Shown here one piece after another: positions 41,298 to 50,988 of a stretch of 64,000 nucleotides of DNA. The notes under the pieces were generated by a model that was not told the DNA's origin, searched no databases, and saw only the letters and a program-made list of their open reading frames with translations. The stretch comes from Parachitinimonas caeni. Its GTDB lineage: Bacteria > Pseudomonadota > Gammaproteobacteria > Burkholderiales > Chitinimonadaceae. A program made the translations under genes and the position numbers. The stretch covers positions 124,001-188,000 of the forward strand of contig NZ_JARRAF010000003.1 in NCBI RefSeq assembly GCF_030129945.1, read 5' to 3'. The first letter of the stretch is position 1, and each line of letters starts with the position of its first letter.

Positions 41298-42099
41298 TCC
41301 TGCCTCCTACAAGTGCATCACGGTAATCCGGTGCAGGGTAATGGAAGGGGACCGGACCATCCGGCTCACCTTTCACAAACTGGTGAACAAAAGGCATTTC
41401 AGATGCCCTGATCTGCTCTGGCGTGCCTTCAGCCACAATGCTGCCAGCGGACACGAAGTAGACATAATCGACAATCGCGAGCGACTCCATCACGTCATGC
41501 GTCACTACAATCGAAGTCGCGCCTAAAGCATCATTCAGACGGCGGATAAGCTGACCGATTACACCCAGAGAGATAGGGTCAAGGCCTGCAAAAGGTTCGT
41601 CATACATCATGAGCATCGGATCAAGCGCAATAGCCCGGGCCAGTGCAACCCGCCGCGCCATGCCGCCCGAGAGCTCGGAGGGCAGCAAATGGGCAGCGCC
41701 ACGCAGCCCCACTGCATGCAGCTTCATCAACACGAGATCACGAATCATTGATTCTGGTAGATCTGTGTGCTCACGCATTTGAAACGCGACATTGTCAAAC
41801 ACAGACATATCGGTAAACAAAGCGCCGAATTGAAACAGCATGCCCATTTTGCGTCGTAAGGCATACAGCTCGTCCTGCTTCAATTCGTTTACCACCTGCC
41901 CGGCAACCCGCACCGCGCCTTTGGAAGGACGAACCTGACCACCGATCAGACGCAGCAAAGTGGTCTTACCGCAGCCAGAGCCACCCATGATGGCAACCAC
42001 TTTACCCTTGGGAATGGATAGATTAATTCCGTTCAGGATGGTTCGCTGGTCGTAAGCAAACGTGACATTGTCGATTTCGACGAGAGGATCAGAGGACAC
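41290..42099 (-). CDS. mlaF: Mla complex ATPase MlaF
   Basis: 269 aa from GTG 42099 ([19 protein letters not shown]), matching family length; the frame runs on to 42243 but that part is Cys-rich and not conserved. Walker [10 protein letters not shown], signature LSGGMARR, Walker [15 protein letters not shown]-loop VVTHDVMES. Drives phospholipid movement through MlaE. First gene of the 22-gene minus-strand run; divergent from the sigma-54 regulator gene at 42303. Confidence 0.94.
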   Translation of the reverse strand: MSSDPLVEIDNVTFAYDQRTILNGINLSIPKGKVVAIMGGSGCGKTTLLRLIGGQVRPSKGAVRVAGQVVNELKQDELYALRRKMGMLFQFGALFTDMSVFDNVAFQMREHTDLPESMIRDLVLMKLHAVGLRGAAHLLPSELSGGMARRVALARAIALDPMLMMYDEPFAGLDPISLGVIGQLIRRLNDALGATSIVVTHDVMESLAIVDYVYFVSAGSIVAEGTPEQIRASEMPFVHQFVKGEPDGPVPFHYPAPDYRDALVGGRNA

Positions 42100-42302
42100 A
42101 GTGCGGAATGAAAAAAGAGTGGGCAGTCGTTGCGCCAAGACAACGATTTTAAAGCAACCCATTGCACAGCAACAATTTGCACAGCATATTGGTGTTGTCA
42201 GAACACGACACCAGGAATGGAAATCGGTCCACATTTTCCGCAAAAAGCCTACATTTCAAAGCGTGCTATGCTTGTCGGAATCTCGACGCACAGGAAACGC
42301 CG

Positions 42303-43721
42303 ATGACAGCTCCGCTACCGGGACTCTTGATCGTAGATGACGACGCGCTGATTTGTGACACGTTGAGCTTCGTGTTATCAGACAGCTACGCCATCCGTAC
42401 TGCTGCATCGCGCAACGAAGCCATCGCGGTTGCGACTTCGGTTGAATTTAAAGCCCGGATTGCACTGGTTGATCTGGGTCTCCCTCCCTCCCCTCACCGT
42501 CCGGACGAGGGTTTTCGCCTGGTTGTAGAACTTCTGGCTCTGCAGCCCGACATCAAGGTCATTGTGCTGTCGGGCCAGTCATCCCCAGCCAATGCCATGC
42601 ACGCCCGCACACTCGGCGCCATTGATTTCGTTGCCAAGCCTGCAGACCCGAAGGAAATTCGTACCGTGCTGGCACAGGCGCTCAATGTGCAGACTGCCGA
42701 GCGGGCCATGCAGCCCGCGCTTGAAGTGGCTGGGCTCATTGGCCAGAGCCCTCTCATGGAACGACTGAAGCGGCAAATTCACCAGTTTGCCAGTGCCCCC
42801 TTCCCGGTGCTGATCATAGGTGAGTCGGGTTCTGGCAAGGAAGCCGTAGCCAAGGCCCTGCACAGCAGCAGCCCACGCCACCCTTCACCTTTTCTCGCAC
42901 TGAACTGTGCTGCATTGAATGCATCGCTGATTGAAGCAACGCTGTTTGGCCATGCAAAAGGCGCATTCACTGGGGCAACAGGTTCGAAAGCCGGCTACTT
43001 TGAGGAGGCAGGGGAAGGCACGCTGTTTCTGGATGAGATCGGCGAGCTCCCGCTGGATCTGCAATCCAAATTATTAAGAGTGCTGGAAAACGGTGAATAT
43101 CAGCGCGTTGGAGAAACGCAGACCCGGCAAAGCCACGCACGAATTGTGGCGGCAACCAACCGAGACTTGCGACAGCTATCCCGGCTGGGAGAATTCCGCT
43201 CAGATCTTTACCACCGTCTGTCAGTCCTGACGATTGAAACGCCCGCCCTGCGGGAGCTTGAAGATGATCGCTGGGTGTTGCTTGAGCATTTCTCGAAGTT
43301 GTATGCCAATGAATTGAATACCCGCCTGTTTCAGCTGGATGACCCAGCACGGCAGCTGTTCGAACATTACAGTTTCCCCGGCAATGTCAGAGAGCTACGC
43401 AATATCGCGATCCGCCTATTGGCAAAGCACCCTGGTGAGCGCGTCAGCAGGCAGATTCTGGAGGCCGAGCTGGATAGTGAAGCACTCGACAGCAATCCGG
43501 TGGGCAGTGGCAACCTTGACCTCACCTCTGCAAAACGGGCACTACAAACTGCGAGCAACTTCAATCTGGATCAGGTGTTGCGCCATTGGGAGCAGACTTA
43601 TATCGATGCCGCACTGAAACTAGCAGATGGCAATATGAGCCAAGCCGCAAGACTGCTGGGCATCAACCGTACGACGCTCTACAGTCGACTGGACGCCCTG
43701 CGCGAAACCAATCGGCGTTAG
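42303..43721 (+). CDS. NtrC-type sigma-54 response regulator (PrsR-like)
   Basis: 472 aa from ATG 42303 (CAGGAAAC ribosome site); the frame extends upstream but is not conserved. Receiver domain with D57 in ALVDLGLPPSP (an L-P-P motif as in PrsR-type regulators) and KP in VAKPADPKE. AAA+ domain with GESGSGKEAVAK, GAFTGA (in GHAKGAFTGATG) and LFLDEIGELPLDLQSKLLR. C-terminal Fis HTH NMSQAARLLGINRTTLYSRL. It immediately precedes the pilus cluster on the same strand; the membrane kinase gene at the far end of the cluster is its likely partner. Predicted to activate the -24/-12 promoter upstream of the pilin gene. Confidence 0.88.
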   Translation: MTAPLPGLLIVDDDALICDTLSFVLSDSYAIRTAASRNEAIAVATSVEFKARIALVDLGLPPSPHRPDEGFRLVVELLALQPDIKVIVLSGQSSPANAMHARTLGAIDFVAKPADPKEIRTVLAQALNVQTAERAMQPALEVAGLIGQSPLMERLKRQIHQFASAPFPVLIIGESGSGKEAVAKALHSSSPRHPSPFLALNCAALNASLIEATLFGHAKGAFTGATGSKAGYFEEAGEGTLFLDEIGELPLDLQSKLLRVLENGEYQRVGETQTRQSHARIVAATNRDLRQLSRLGEFRSDLYHRLSVLTIETPALRELEDDRWVLLEHFSKLYANELNTRLFQLDDPARQLFEHYSFPGNVRELRNIAIRLLAKHPGERVSRQILEAELDSEALDSNPVGSGNLDLTSAKRALQTASNFNLDQVLRHWEQTYIDAALKLADGNMSQAARLLGINRTTLYSRLDALRETNRR

Positions 43722-43952
43722 CAAAGGCTGATCATCAGTCCCGTGGCACTGCATTGGATGGTTTTCCCCTTCTTTGCAGGCACGATATTTGGCTGACTGA
43801 ACACGTATCAGGCCAACACTAACCGCCAGAATCCCGAAAGGTTTTGCTGCTAAAGCGCGATCAGCCAGTCAGACGTCAACCAAGTTTGGGCCAGGGAAGA
43901 AGTCTCCTCAGCCGCCAAGCAAGACACATTCATTCTGGAACGGAGCCGACGC

Positions 43953-45368
43953 ATGTATCTGGAACACTATGGTTTGAAAGAACCGCCGTTCAAGATCACC
44001 CCTCATACCGAATTCTTTTACGCCGGGGCGAATCGCGGTGCCACGCTGGAGGCTCTCATCTATGCAGTCGTGCATGGTGAAGGGCTGGTAAAGGTGACGG
44101 GAGAGGTTGGTGCCGGCAAAACCATGCTGTGCCGGGTGTTGATGGAAAAGCTACCCGCAACGATTGATACCGTTTACCTGGCCAACCCCAGTTTGAGTCG
44201 CGAGGAAATCCTGCTGGCGATTGCCGATGACCTCAAGCTGGAGCTGGATGGTGCGCGCTCCACCGTGCTGATACGTCTGCTGCAGGATGCGTTGATCGAG
44301 CGGTTCGCCGCCGGCCGCCAGGTGGTGGTGTTGATTGATGAAGCGCATGCCATGCCCCCGGAGAGTCTGGAAGAAATCCGCTTGTTATCGAACCTGGAAC
44401 ATGGCCATCACAAGCTGCTGCAGCTCGTGCTGTTTGGTCAGCCCGAGCTGGATACCAAACTGGCGGTACCGGAGATGCGTCAATTGCGCGAACGGATCAC
44501 CCATAGTTTTGAGCTGGCACCCCTGATGCGAACGGACATCAAGGAATATTTGTCGTTTCGTATGCGTACGGCTGGCTATCGTGGGCCAGACATTTTCTCT
44601 GCATCCGCCATCAAGCTGATCAGTGCCGAGTCTGAGGGCTTGACCCGTCGCATCAACATTCTTGCCGACAAGTCATTGCTGGCCGCCTACGCCACCGGGA
44701 AGCACGAAGTCACCGACAGCCAGGCTCGTGCCGCCATCAAGGACAGCCAGTTCCGTCCCGCACGCTGGAAGCGTGGTCAACCCTACCTTGCGGGAATTGC
44801 CCTGCTGGGGCTGGGACTGGGGCTGGGGCTGGCAATTCCTCAAGTCGGACATCGCTCGCCAGTGACGGCACCGCACTCAACAGCCAAGCCGGAGCGGCCG
44901 GCGCCATCTGTGCAACCGACGACGACTGTCGCGCCCACCACGCCAGCCGCCGCACCAACCACACCGACATCTGCCGTCCACCCCGCCCCATTGCAAACCG
45001 CAGCCACAACACCGGACGTGGTATCGACACGCCTCACGGCCGGCACCGAACTACTCGGCACGGCCAATGCGGGCGAATTCGCCATTCAACTGATCCTGGC
45101 CGACCGCGACAACGAGAAGGCGCTGACACGCTTTCTGGAACAAGCCGCCCGTTCAGTTCCGCTGGACCGTTTATATATATATCCGACACAGGCCAATGGG
45201 CGACACCACTACGGTGTGATGCTGGGTTTATATCCCGACCAGCAATCGGCCATGCAGGCATTAAAGCAATTACCCGGCGAACTGTTATCTCACAGGCCAC
45301 TTCTACGCACTGTGGGCGGTATCCGTAAGGAGGTGGGAGAGAAAATCTCAATTGCAGCAAATAGATAG
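43953..45368 (+). CDS. mshM: MshM/ExeA-like AAA ATPase with SPOR-like C-terminal domain
   Basis: 471 aa. N-terminal AAA ATPase of the ExeA/MshM type (MYLEHYGLKEPPFKITPHTEFFY; Walker A GEVGAGKTM at about 50-58; Walker B VVVLIDEAHAM at about 124-134; arginine finger region QLRERITHSFEL). One membrane helix follows (about 277-295, very Gly/Leu-rich), then a Pro/Thr/Ala linker (296-365), and a C-terminal periplasmic SPOR-like domain (about 370-460), which could bind denuded peptidoglycan. ExeA-type proteins help the secretin cross the cell wall. 232 bp of non-coding sequence separate it from the regulator gene; I see no clean promoter there. Confidence 0.82.
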   Translation: MYLEHYGLKEPPFKITPHTEFFYAGANRGATLEALIYAVVHGEGLVKVTGEVGAGKTMLCRVLMEKLPATIDTVYLANPSLSREEILLAIADDLKLELDGARSTVLIRLLQDALIERFAAGRQVVVLIDEAHAMPPESLEEIRLLSNLEHGHHKLLQLVLFGQPELDTKLAVPEMRQLRERITHSFELAPLMRTDIKEYLSFRMRTAGYRGPDIFSASAIKLISAESEGLTRRINILADKSLLAAYATGKHEVTDSQARAAIKDSQFRPARWKRGQPYLAGIALLGLGLGLGLAIPQVGHRSPVTAPHSTAKPERPAPSVQPTTTVAPTTPAAAPTTPTSAVHPAPLQTAATTPDVVSTRLTAGTELLGTANAGEFAIQLILADRDNEKALTRFLEQAARSVPLDRLYIYPTQANGRHHYGVMLGLYPDQQSAMQALKQLPGELLSHRPLLRTVGGIRKEVGEKISIAANR

Positions 45369-45472
45369 CGAGAAATAGCCGGGAAATTGATCAAAAACTT
45401 CAAATAATCAAACCCGCCATATTTTGCGTATATTGTTAGATATATTCTCTAACCAACGGTTTAAAAAGAGAA

Positions 45473-47362
45473 ATGCAAATCCGGCAAATCGCCTCCTTGC
45501 TCGCCCTCTGCCTGACAACCGGTTGTGTCACTTCGCCGATTGATGTCACGCGGGGTCGGCATATCGACCCCTCTCCTTCACGCACAGGTGAAGCACCCAA
45601 ACCTATCGACCAACCTATTTATCTGCCGGCCCCCAAACCCTCCCCCAAGGCAGAAACCTATAGCGTCGTTGTCACCAACACGCCGGTCCGTGAATTGCTG
45701 TTCGCTCTGGCGCGGGACGCCAAGATCAACGTCGATGTCCATCCTCTGGTCAGCGGTCGCGTCACCATCAATGCCCTGAATCAAACCCTGCCGCAACTGT
45801 TATCGCGCATCAGCCAGCAGGTGGATATGCACTATTCGCTGGAAGGGAATGTTCTGCAGGTTCGCCCGGATCAAGCTTTCTTGAAGACTTACAAAGTCGA
45901 TTACGTCAACATGAGCCGCTCGCTCAAGGGTACGGTGACCATTGCCACGACCCTGGCCGCAGCCGGCGGTGGCGTGACGAGAGGCAACCCCAGCTCCACC
46001 ACTGAATGTGGCGGCAAACTGGAAAACTGTTCGCTGACTGAAGTCACCAATGCCGCCGAGAACAAATTCTGGGAAAGACTGAATGAGGGCATCCGCAACA
46101 TTCTCGACAGCAGCAACAAGGTTTCGGCCACACAAAAAGAGCAGATGGAAGCACTCGAAGCTGCGGAGGCCGGCAAGTCAGTCGAACTATCGGTTCGAAA
46201 AGCCGAGAAAGACAAACAAGAGCGCGAAGAGCGGCTGAAAGCCGCACAGGCAGTAGCCAGCGCAGGTGCCGGCGCTCCAGCCTTACTTAGCCAGGTGCTT
46301 GGTAACGATGCCAAAGCTGCCGGCAAGGACAGCACCAAGCCCCAACAAGCCGATGCCAACAAGGAAAAAGATCCGAATGTCACGATCCATCCGGAGACTG
46401 GCATCGTGACCGTCAACGCCACGCATCGCCAGCATGAGAAAATTCAGGAATTCATCAATCTGATCACTGAAAGCGCCCGCCGTCAGGTGATGATCGAGGC
46501 CACGATCGTCGAAGTTGAATTGAATGATCAATACCAAGCGGGAGTCGATTGGAGCCGGGTAGGCGACACCACCGATAATCAGGCAAACATCGCGCAGGTC
46601 ATTACGGCGGCATCTTTACAGACTGCACCCGTCACCATTCTTAGCTACACCAAGAAAGCCAGCTCTCTCCTGCGCGGCGATCTGACGGCCACCGTACGTC
46701 TACTAGAGCAGTTCGGTAAGGCCAAGGTGCTATCCAGCCCCAAAATCATGGCCTTGAACAACCAGCCGGCTATCCTGAAAGTAGTGGATGAAAAGGTGTA
46801 CTTCACGACAGCGGTCGAGGTCCGCGAGGCAACCAGCACCTCTCCAGAGCGGCGTGAATACAAATCAGAGATCCATACCGTGCCGGTTGGCGTGGTCATG
46901 AACGTAACACCGCAGATCAGCAACGACGACACCGTGTCGATCAACGTCCGTCCGACCATTTCACGCATCATCGGTTATCGGCCCGACCCTGGACCACGCC
47001 TTGGCGGTTCAGGCTTTGATAACCAGATTCCTGAAATCCAGGTGCGTGAAATCGAATCGACGCTCAAGCTGTCTAACGGACAGGTCGCGGTTTTGGGCGG
47101 GTTGATTCAGGACAGCGTGCAGGATCTGCGTAACGGCGTACCCTTCCTCTCAAGAGTGCCGGGCATTGGCGAGCTGTTCGCGGCCCGGAACGATGTGGGC
47201 AAAAAGAATGAGCTGGTGATTTTCATTCGCCCAACCATCGTACGAGACCCGAGCCTCAACACCGATCTGAAGGAATACGCGAAATATCAGCCGCAGAATG
47301 ACTTCTTTGAGAAAAAAGAGGACGAAATCAGCGTATTCAAATCCGGCCTGCCAAGCATGTAA
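45473..47362 (+). CDS. mshL: MshL-like outer-membrane secretin
   Basis: 629 aa. Lipoprotein signal with lipobox TTGC (Cys about residue 18). N-terminal secretin/TonB short domain (about 55-140), N-domains, and C-terminal secretin beta-domain (about 400-600) ending VPFLSRVPGIGELFAAR ... ELVIFIRPTIV. A Lys/Glu/Ala-rich predicted coiled insertion (about 216-300) splits the N-domains. Forms the outer-membrane ring through which the pilus leaves. The upstream 104 bp are strongly AT-rich and probably hold a promoter. Confidence 0.9.
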   Translation: MQIRQIASLLALCLTTGCVTSPIDVTRGRHIDPSPSRTGEAPKPIDQPIYLPAPKPSPKAETYSVVVTNTPVRELLFALARDAKINVDVHPLVSGRVTINALNQTLPQLLSRISQQVDMHYSLEGNVLQVRPDQAFLKTYKVDYVNMSRSLKGTVTIATTLAAAGGGVTRGNPSSTTECGGKLENCSLTEVTNAAENKFWERLNEGIRNILDSSNKVSATQKEQMEALEAAEAGKSVELSVRKAEKDKQEREERLKAAQAVASAGAGAPALLSQVLGNDAKAAGKDSTKPQQADANKEKDPNVTIHPETGIVTVNATHRQHEKIQEFINLITESARRQVMIEATIVEVELNDQYQAGVDWSRVGDTTDNQANIAQVITAASLQTAPVTILSYTKKASSLLRGDLTATVRLLEQFGKAKVLSSPKIMALNNQPAILKVVDEKVYFTTAVEVREATSTSPERREYKSEIHTVPVGVVMNVTPQISNDDTVSINVRPTISRIIGYRPDPGPRLGGSGFDNQIPEIQVREIESTLKLSNGQVAVLGGLIQDSVQDLRNGVPFLSRVPGIGELFAARNDVGKKNELVIFIRPTIVRDPSLNTDLKEYAKYQPQNDFFEKKEDEISVFKSGLPSM

Positions 47363-47533
47363 GTGCGATACCCGCCCTTTTTCGCTCCATGATGGTTTGC
47401 AACCTGCGCAAGCGCTATCAGGCGGAAGAAGCCGGCGGGAATCCGTCGGATGTCGGCTCGTTGATCTATGTTGATCACGACCGTGCAATCTAGTTTGCAA
47501 ACCGTTGCAAAGACGTAGATGGAATAGACGACC

Positions 47534-49255
47534 ATGAGCCTTTTGCTGGAAGCCATGAAGAAGGCTGAAGAAGCCAAGCGCTTACGAATGCGGGCGGAGC
47601 CGTCACTGGAAGGTGCGGAGCCCAGCGAGGGCCCCTTACTGCAGCAAGCAGAGGACACCGAAATACCCAAACCGGAGGCTGGCAGCGCCAACCTCGAATT
47701 TCCCCAACTCGACACCACGGAAGATGCCCCGATCCCCGCAAGCAGCACACTGGAACTGGCCCCGCTGACTTTCGAATCTTCATCGGCCGATGCAGGGGCA
47801 CCGCAGGCGCCGGCATCGCAGGAGGTCGGCACCGAGTCCTCCGCAGAGGATCAGGCACGGTTAGCTGCAGCCGCCAACCGGCTCGGGCAACGCAAATCCT
47901 CCGGCAGCGGCCTGGAGTTGGTCAGCCAGCCCACACCGGCTGAACCGACAGACAGCAAGGCAGACGCCCAGGAAGCCCCTGCGCCCCAGCCCGCAGCGGA
48001 GGAAGTCCTCGTTACCCAGGCTCCTGCGGCTGCGGTGAGTGCCCCGCCCCCGCAGCCCGTGATAAACCCGACCTCGGCCCCTACCACCGCACCCGCCACG
48101 CCAGCGCAGACCAATGTCAGCGCCACCACGGGTACTGCGATGCCCAAGCCCAGCCCAAAGGCTGCACAAGCCCTGTTCGACACCAAAAAGCCGGGCAATA
48201 AAGCGCAGCCGAAGCGGCTGATTGCCGTGGCAGCCGTTGGCTTGATCGCGCTTGGCGGCGTATCCGCCTGGTTATGGTGGAAACTGAACGGCGCTAACTC
48301 GCTGGCCTCCAGTAGTCTGGTACTCAACAATCCGCCGCCTTCCCAAGTTCCAGCGGCCGGGGCCAACCCGCCAGATAGCGCGGCACCCACCCCCGCAGCG
48401 ACGCCTGCCCCCGCGGAGCATGCGGCAGCACCCTCAGCCACCACACCGGTAACACCCCCTGCAGAAGCCCCATCGGCTCCCGTTGTGGCAACACAACCGA
48501 GCACACAGACTTCTCCTGCCAGTCAACCTGCCACCTCAAGCAACACGGCCCTGCCGGCGGCCCCTCCCCCCCCGTCAGGCTCAACCGCCAAGCTGGCGCC
48601 CCCTTCGCCTCCCGCCAAGGACGGCGGCAAACTGATTGAGGTAGCCCCGGCGTCTGCCGACCACGAAATCCGCTTTGTCCGTAGCGAGTCGTCACCAACC
48701 ATCCCGCCGAATGTCACATTCGGCTATGAAGCCTTCCAGCGCGGAGAACTCAGCCGGGCTGCCGAGTTCTATCGGCGCGCCTTCGAAGCTGATCCGCATA
48801 ATCGGGATGCCATGCTCGGGCTGGCTGCCATTGCAGCCAAGCGCGGCCGCCTGGAAGAAGCCCGGCAGTGGTACCACCGGCTGTTGGCCGAGTACCCGAC
48901 CGACGAGGCTGCCCGTAGCGCGCTACTGGCGCTTGGAGACAGCAAAGATCCGGCACGGACCGAGGCCCGTCTGAAACAGGCGGTTGAAGAGCAGGCCGAC
49001 CCGCAGGCCGCCGCAGCGCTCGGGGCCTTCTATGCCGGACGGGGCCAGTGGACTGAAGCCCAACAGTATTACTTCCGGGCTTATTCCCTCGCGCCAGACA
49101 ACCCTGACTTTGCCTACAACCTGGCAATTGGCCTCGACAACCTCGGCGAGCGCAAGCTGGCCGCCGAGTATTACCGCAAGGCACTCAACCTGGCCGACAA
49201 GCATGGTTTCAGTTTCGACAAGGCCACCGTGGCTCGCCGGCTCGAAACCCTCTAG
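47534..49255 (+). CDS. mshN: MshN-like TPR protein with transmembrane anchor
   Basis: 573 aa. N-terminal cytoplasmic region rich in Ala/Pro/Glu (1-228), a single membrane helix (about 229-251), a second Pro/Ala/Thr-rich low-complexity region (about 255-380), then a C-terminal periplasmic TPR domain (about 390-570; repeats GYEAFQRGELSRAAEFYRRAFEADPHN and AARGQW-type). MshN is an assembly factor of unknown exact role, placed between secretin and ATPase genes in MSHA clusters. The start MSLLLEAMKKAEEAKRL is well conserved in the family. Confidence 0.85.
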   Translation: MSLLLEAMKKAEEAKRLRMRAEPSLEGAEPSEGPLLQQAEDTEIPKPEAGSANLEFPQLDTTEDAPIPASSTLELAPLTFESSSADAGAPQAPASQEVGTESSAEDQARLAAAANRLGQRKSSGSGLELVSQPTPAEPTDSKADAQEAPAPQPAAEEVLVTQAPAAAVSAPPPQPVINPTSAPTTAPATPAQTNVSATTGTAMPKPSPKAAQALFDTKKPGNKAQPKRLIAVAAVGLIALGGVSAWLWWKLNGANSLASSSLVLNNPPPSQVPAAGANPPDSAAPTPAATPAPAEHAAAPSATTPVTPPAEAPSAPVVATQPSTQTSPASQPATSSNTALPAAPPPPSGSTAKLAPPSPPAKDGGKLIEVAPASADHEIRFVRSESSPTIPPNVTFGYEAFQRGELSRAAEFYRRAFEADPHNRDAMLGLAAIAAKRGRLEEARQWYHRLLAEYPTDEAARSALLALGDSKDPARTEARLKQAVEEQADPQAAAALGAFYAGRGQWTEAQQYYFRAYSLAPDNPDFAYNLAIGLDNLGERKLAAEYYRKALNLADKHGFSFDKATVARRLETL

Positions 49256-49287
49256 CCCACTCCAATCCGAGCCCAGCCCACTGCTAC

Positions 49288-50985
49288 ATGACAGAAAAAC
49301 GTAAGCTCCCCCTGGGCGAATTGCTGGTCAACAAGGGCATCATTTCCGATGACCAGTTAAGAATCGCCCTGCTCGAACAACGCAAGACCGGTGCGCCTCT
49401 GGGTAAGGAGCTGGTACGGCTCGGCTTTGTGTCCGACGCCACCTTGCGCGAAGCCTTGTCCGAAAACCTGGGGCAGGAAAGCGTAGACCTCTCGCGGGTG
49501 TTGATCGACGCCGCTGCCATCCAGCTGATCCCCAAAGACGTGGCCAAACGCCACCACATGCTGCCCATCTCGCTGGATACCGCCAACCGCAGGCTGACGC
49601 TGGCGATGGCCAACCCGAACAATCTGGTTGCGCTGGATCAGGTCAGAGCCCTGATCAAAGACAGTTACGAGCTGGAACCCGTACTCGGCGCCGAATCCGA
49701 CATCATTCGGGCGATTGATCAGTACTACGGTTTCGAGCTGTCGATTGACGGCATCCTGAATGAAATCGAGACCGGTGAAATCGACTACGCCAGTCTGCAG
49801 TCGGCCGATGCCGAATATTCACAACCCGTGGTGCGCCTGATTGATGCACTGCTGGCAGATGCTGTCCACCGTGGCGCCTCAGATATTCACTTCGAGCCAG
49901 AGCAGTCATTTGTGCGCATCCGCTACCGGATAGATGGCGTGCTACGGCAGATCCGCAGTCTGCACCGCACCTATTGGCCAGCCATGGTGGTCAGGCTGAA
50001 GGTGATGTCCAATATGAATATTGCAGAAACCCGTGCGCCGCAGGATGGCCGCATCTCCTTGCAGCTGGCGGGACGACAGCTGGATTTCCGGGTTGCCGCC
50101 CAACCTACCACGCACGGTGAAAACGTCGTCCTGCGGATTCTTGACCGTCAGAAGGGCCTGGTCCCCCTCGACAAGCTGGGGCTGCCAGAAGACAACCTGA
50201 ACCTACTGAAACTGATGATCGCCCGCCCCGAGGGCATCATTCTGGTGACGGGCCCTACCGGCTCGGGCAAGACCACAACGCTGTATTCGATCCTCTCCCA
50301 CATCAACAGCACCGACGTCAACATCATGACGCTGGAAGACCCGGTCGAGTATCCACTGCCCATGATCCGGCAAACTTCGGTGACCGAGAAAATCGACTTC
50401 GCCAATGGTATCCGCTCAATGATGCGGCAAGACCCGGATGTGATCCTGGTTGGGGAAATCCGCGACCATGACACCGCAGAAATGGCATTCCGGGCCGCGA
50501 TGACCGGCCATCAGGTTTACTCGACCCTGCATACCAACTCAGCCGTCGGCGCCATTCCGCGCTTGCTCGATATCGGCGTTCTGCCCGACATCATGGCTGG
50601 CAACATCATCGGTGTGATTGCCCAGCGGCTAATACGCAAGCTCTGCAATCACTGCAAGACCCCCTACCTGGCCGACGATTTCGAGCGTCGCCTGCTCGGT
50701 CTGCGCGAGTCCGCCCAAGCGCTGACCCTGTATGCCGCCAAGGGCTGCGACGATTGCGACAATCAAGGCTATAAAGGGCGGCTGTCGATCCTTGAGATTC
50801 TCAAACTGGATGATGAACTGGACGAGCTGATCGCCCGCCGCGCCACAGCACGCGAAGTACGCAAACTGGCACTGGCCAAAGGGTTCCGGCCACTGGCAGA
50901 AGATGCCTGCAGGCGTGTGCTGCAAGGGGTCACCTCACTGGATGAAATCTCAAGAGTGGTCGATCTGACCGACCGGGTGCTTTAA
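49288..50985 (+). CDS. mshE: MshE-like assembly ATPase (GspE/PilB family)
   Basis: 565 aa. N-terminal MshEN-type domain (LGELLVNKGIISDDQLRIAL; such domains bind c-di-GMP in MshE of Vibrio cholerae), N2 domain, then GspE-type motor. Walker A GPTGSGKTT (about 322-330), Asp box and His box in HEPVEYPLP-type region, Walker B LVGEIRDHDTAEMAF. Tetracysteine zinc site C453, C456, C487, C490 present. Powers pilus extension. No PilT-like retraction ATPase in the window. Confidence 0.93.
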   Translation: MTEKRKLPLGELLVNKGIISDDQLRIALLEQRKTGAPLGKELVRLGFVSDATLREALSENLGQESVDLSRVLIDAAAIQLIPKDVAKRHHMLPISLDTANRRLTLAMANPNNLVALDQVRALIKDSYELEPVLGAESDIIRAIDQYYGFELSIDGILNEIETGEIDYASLQSADAEYSQPVVRLIDALLADAVHRGASDIHFEPEQSFVRIRYRIDGVLRQIRSLHRTYWPAMVVRLKVMSNMNIAETRAPQDGRISLQLAGRQLDFRVAAQPTTHGENVVLRILDRQKGLVPLDKLGLPEDNLNLLKLMIARPEGIILVTGPTGSGKTTTLYSILSHINSTDVNIMTLEDPVEYPLPMIRQTSVTEKIDFANGIRSMMRQDPDVILVGEIRDHDTAEMAFRAAMTGHQVYSTLHTNSAVGAIPRLLDIGVLPDIMAGNIIGVIAQRLIRKLCNHCKTPYLADDFERRLLGLRESAQALTLYAAKGCDDCDNQGYKGRLSILEILKLDDELDELIARRATAREVRKLALAKGFRPLAEDACRRVLQGVTSLDEISRVVDLTDRVL

Positions 50986-50988
50986 GCG

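Noticed and set aside
43743-43758. TGGCAC followed by TTGGA upstream of the mshM-like gene, looking like a sigma-54 promoter
   Set aside because: Spacing between GG and the second element is one base short and the -12 GC is missing.
47851-48504. 217-aa antisense frame inside the mshN-like gene
   Set aside because: Arises from the Ala/Pro-rich low-complexity coding sequence on the other strand; translation is Gly/Ala/Val-rich with no domain.
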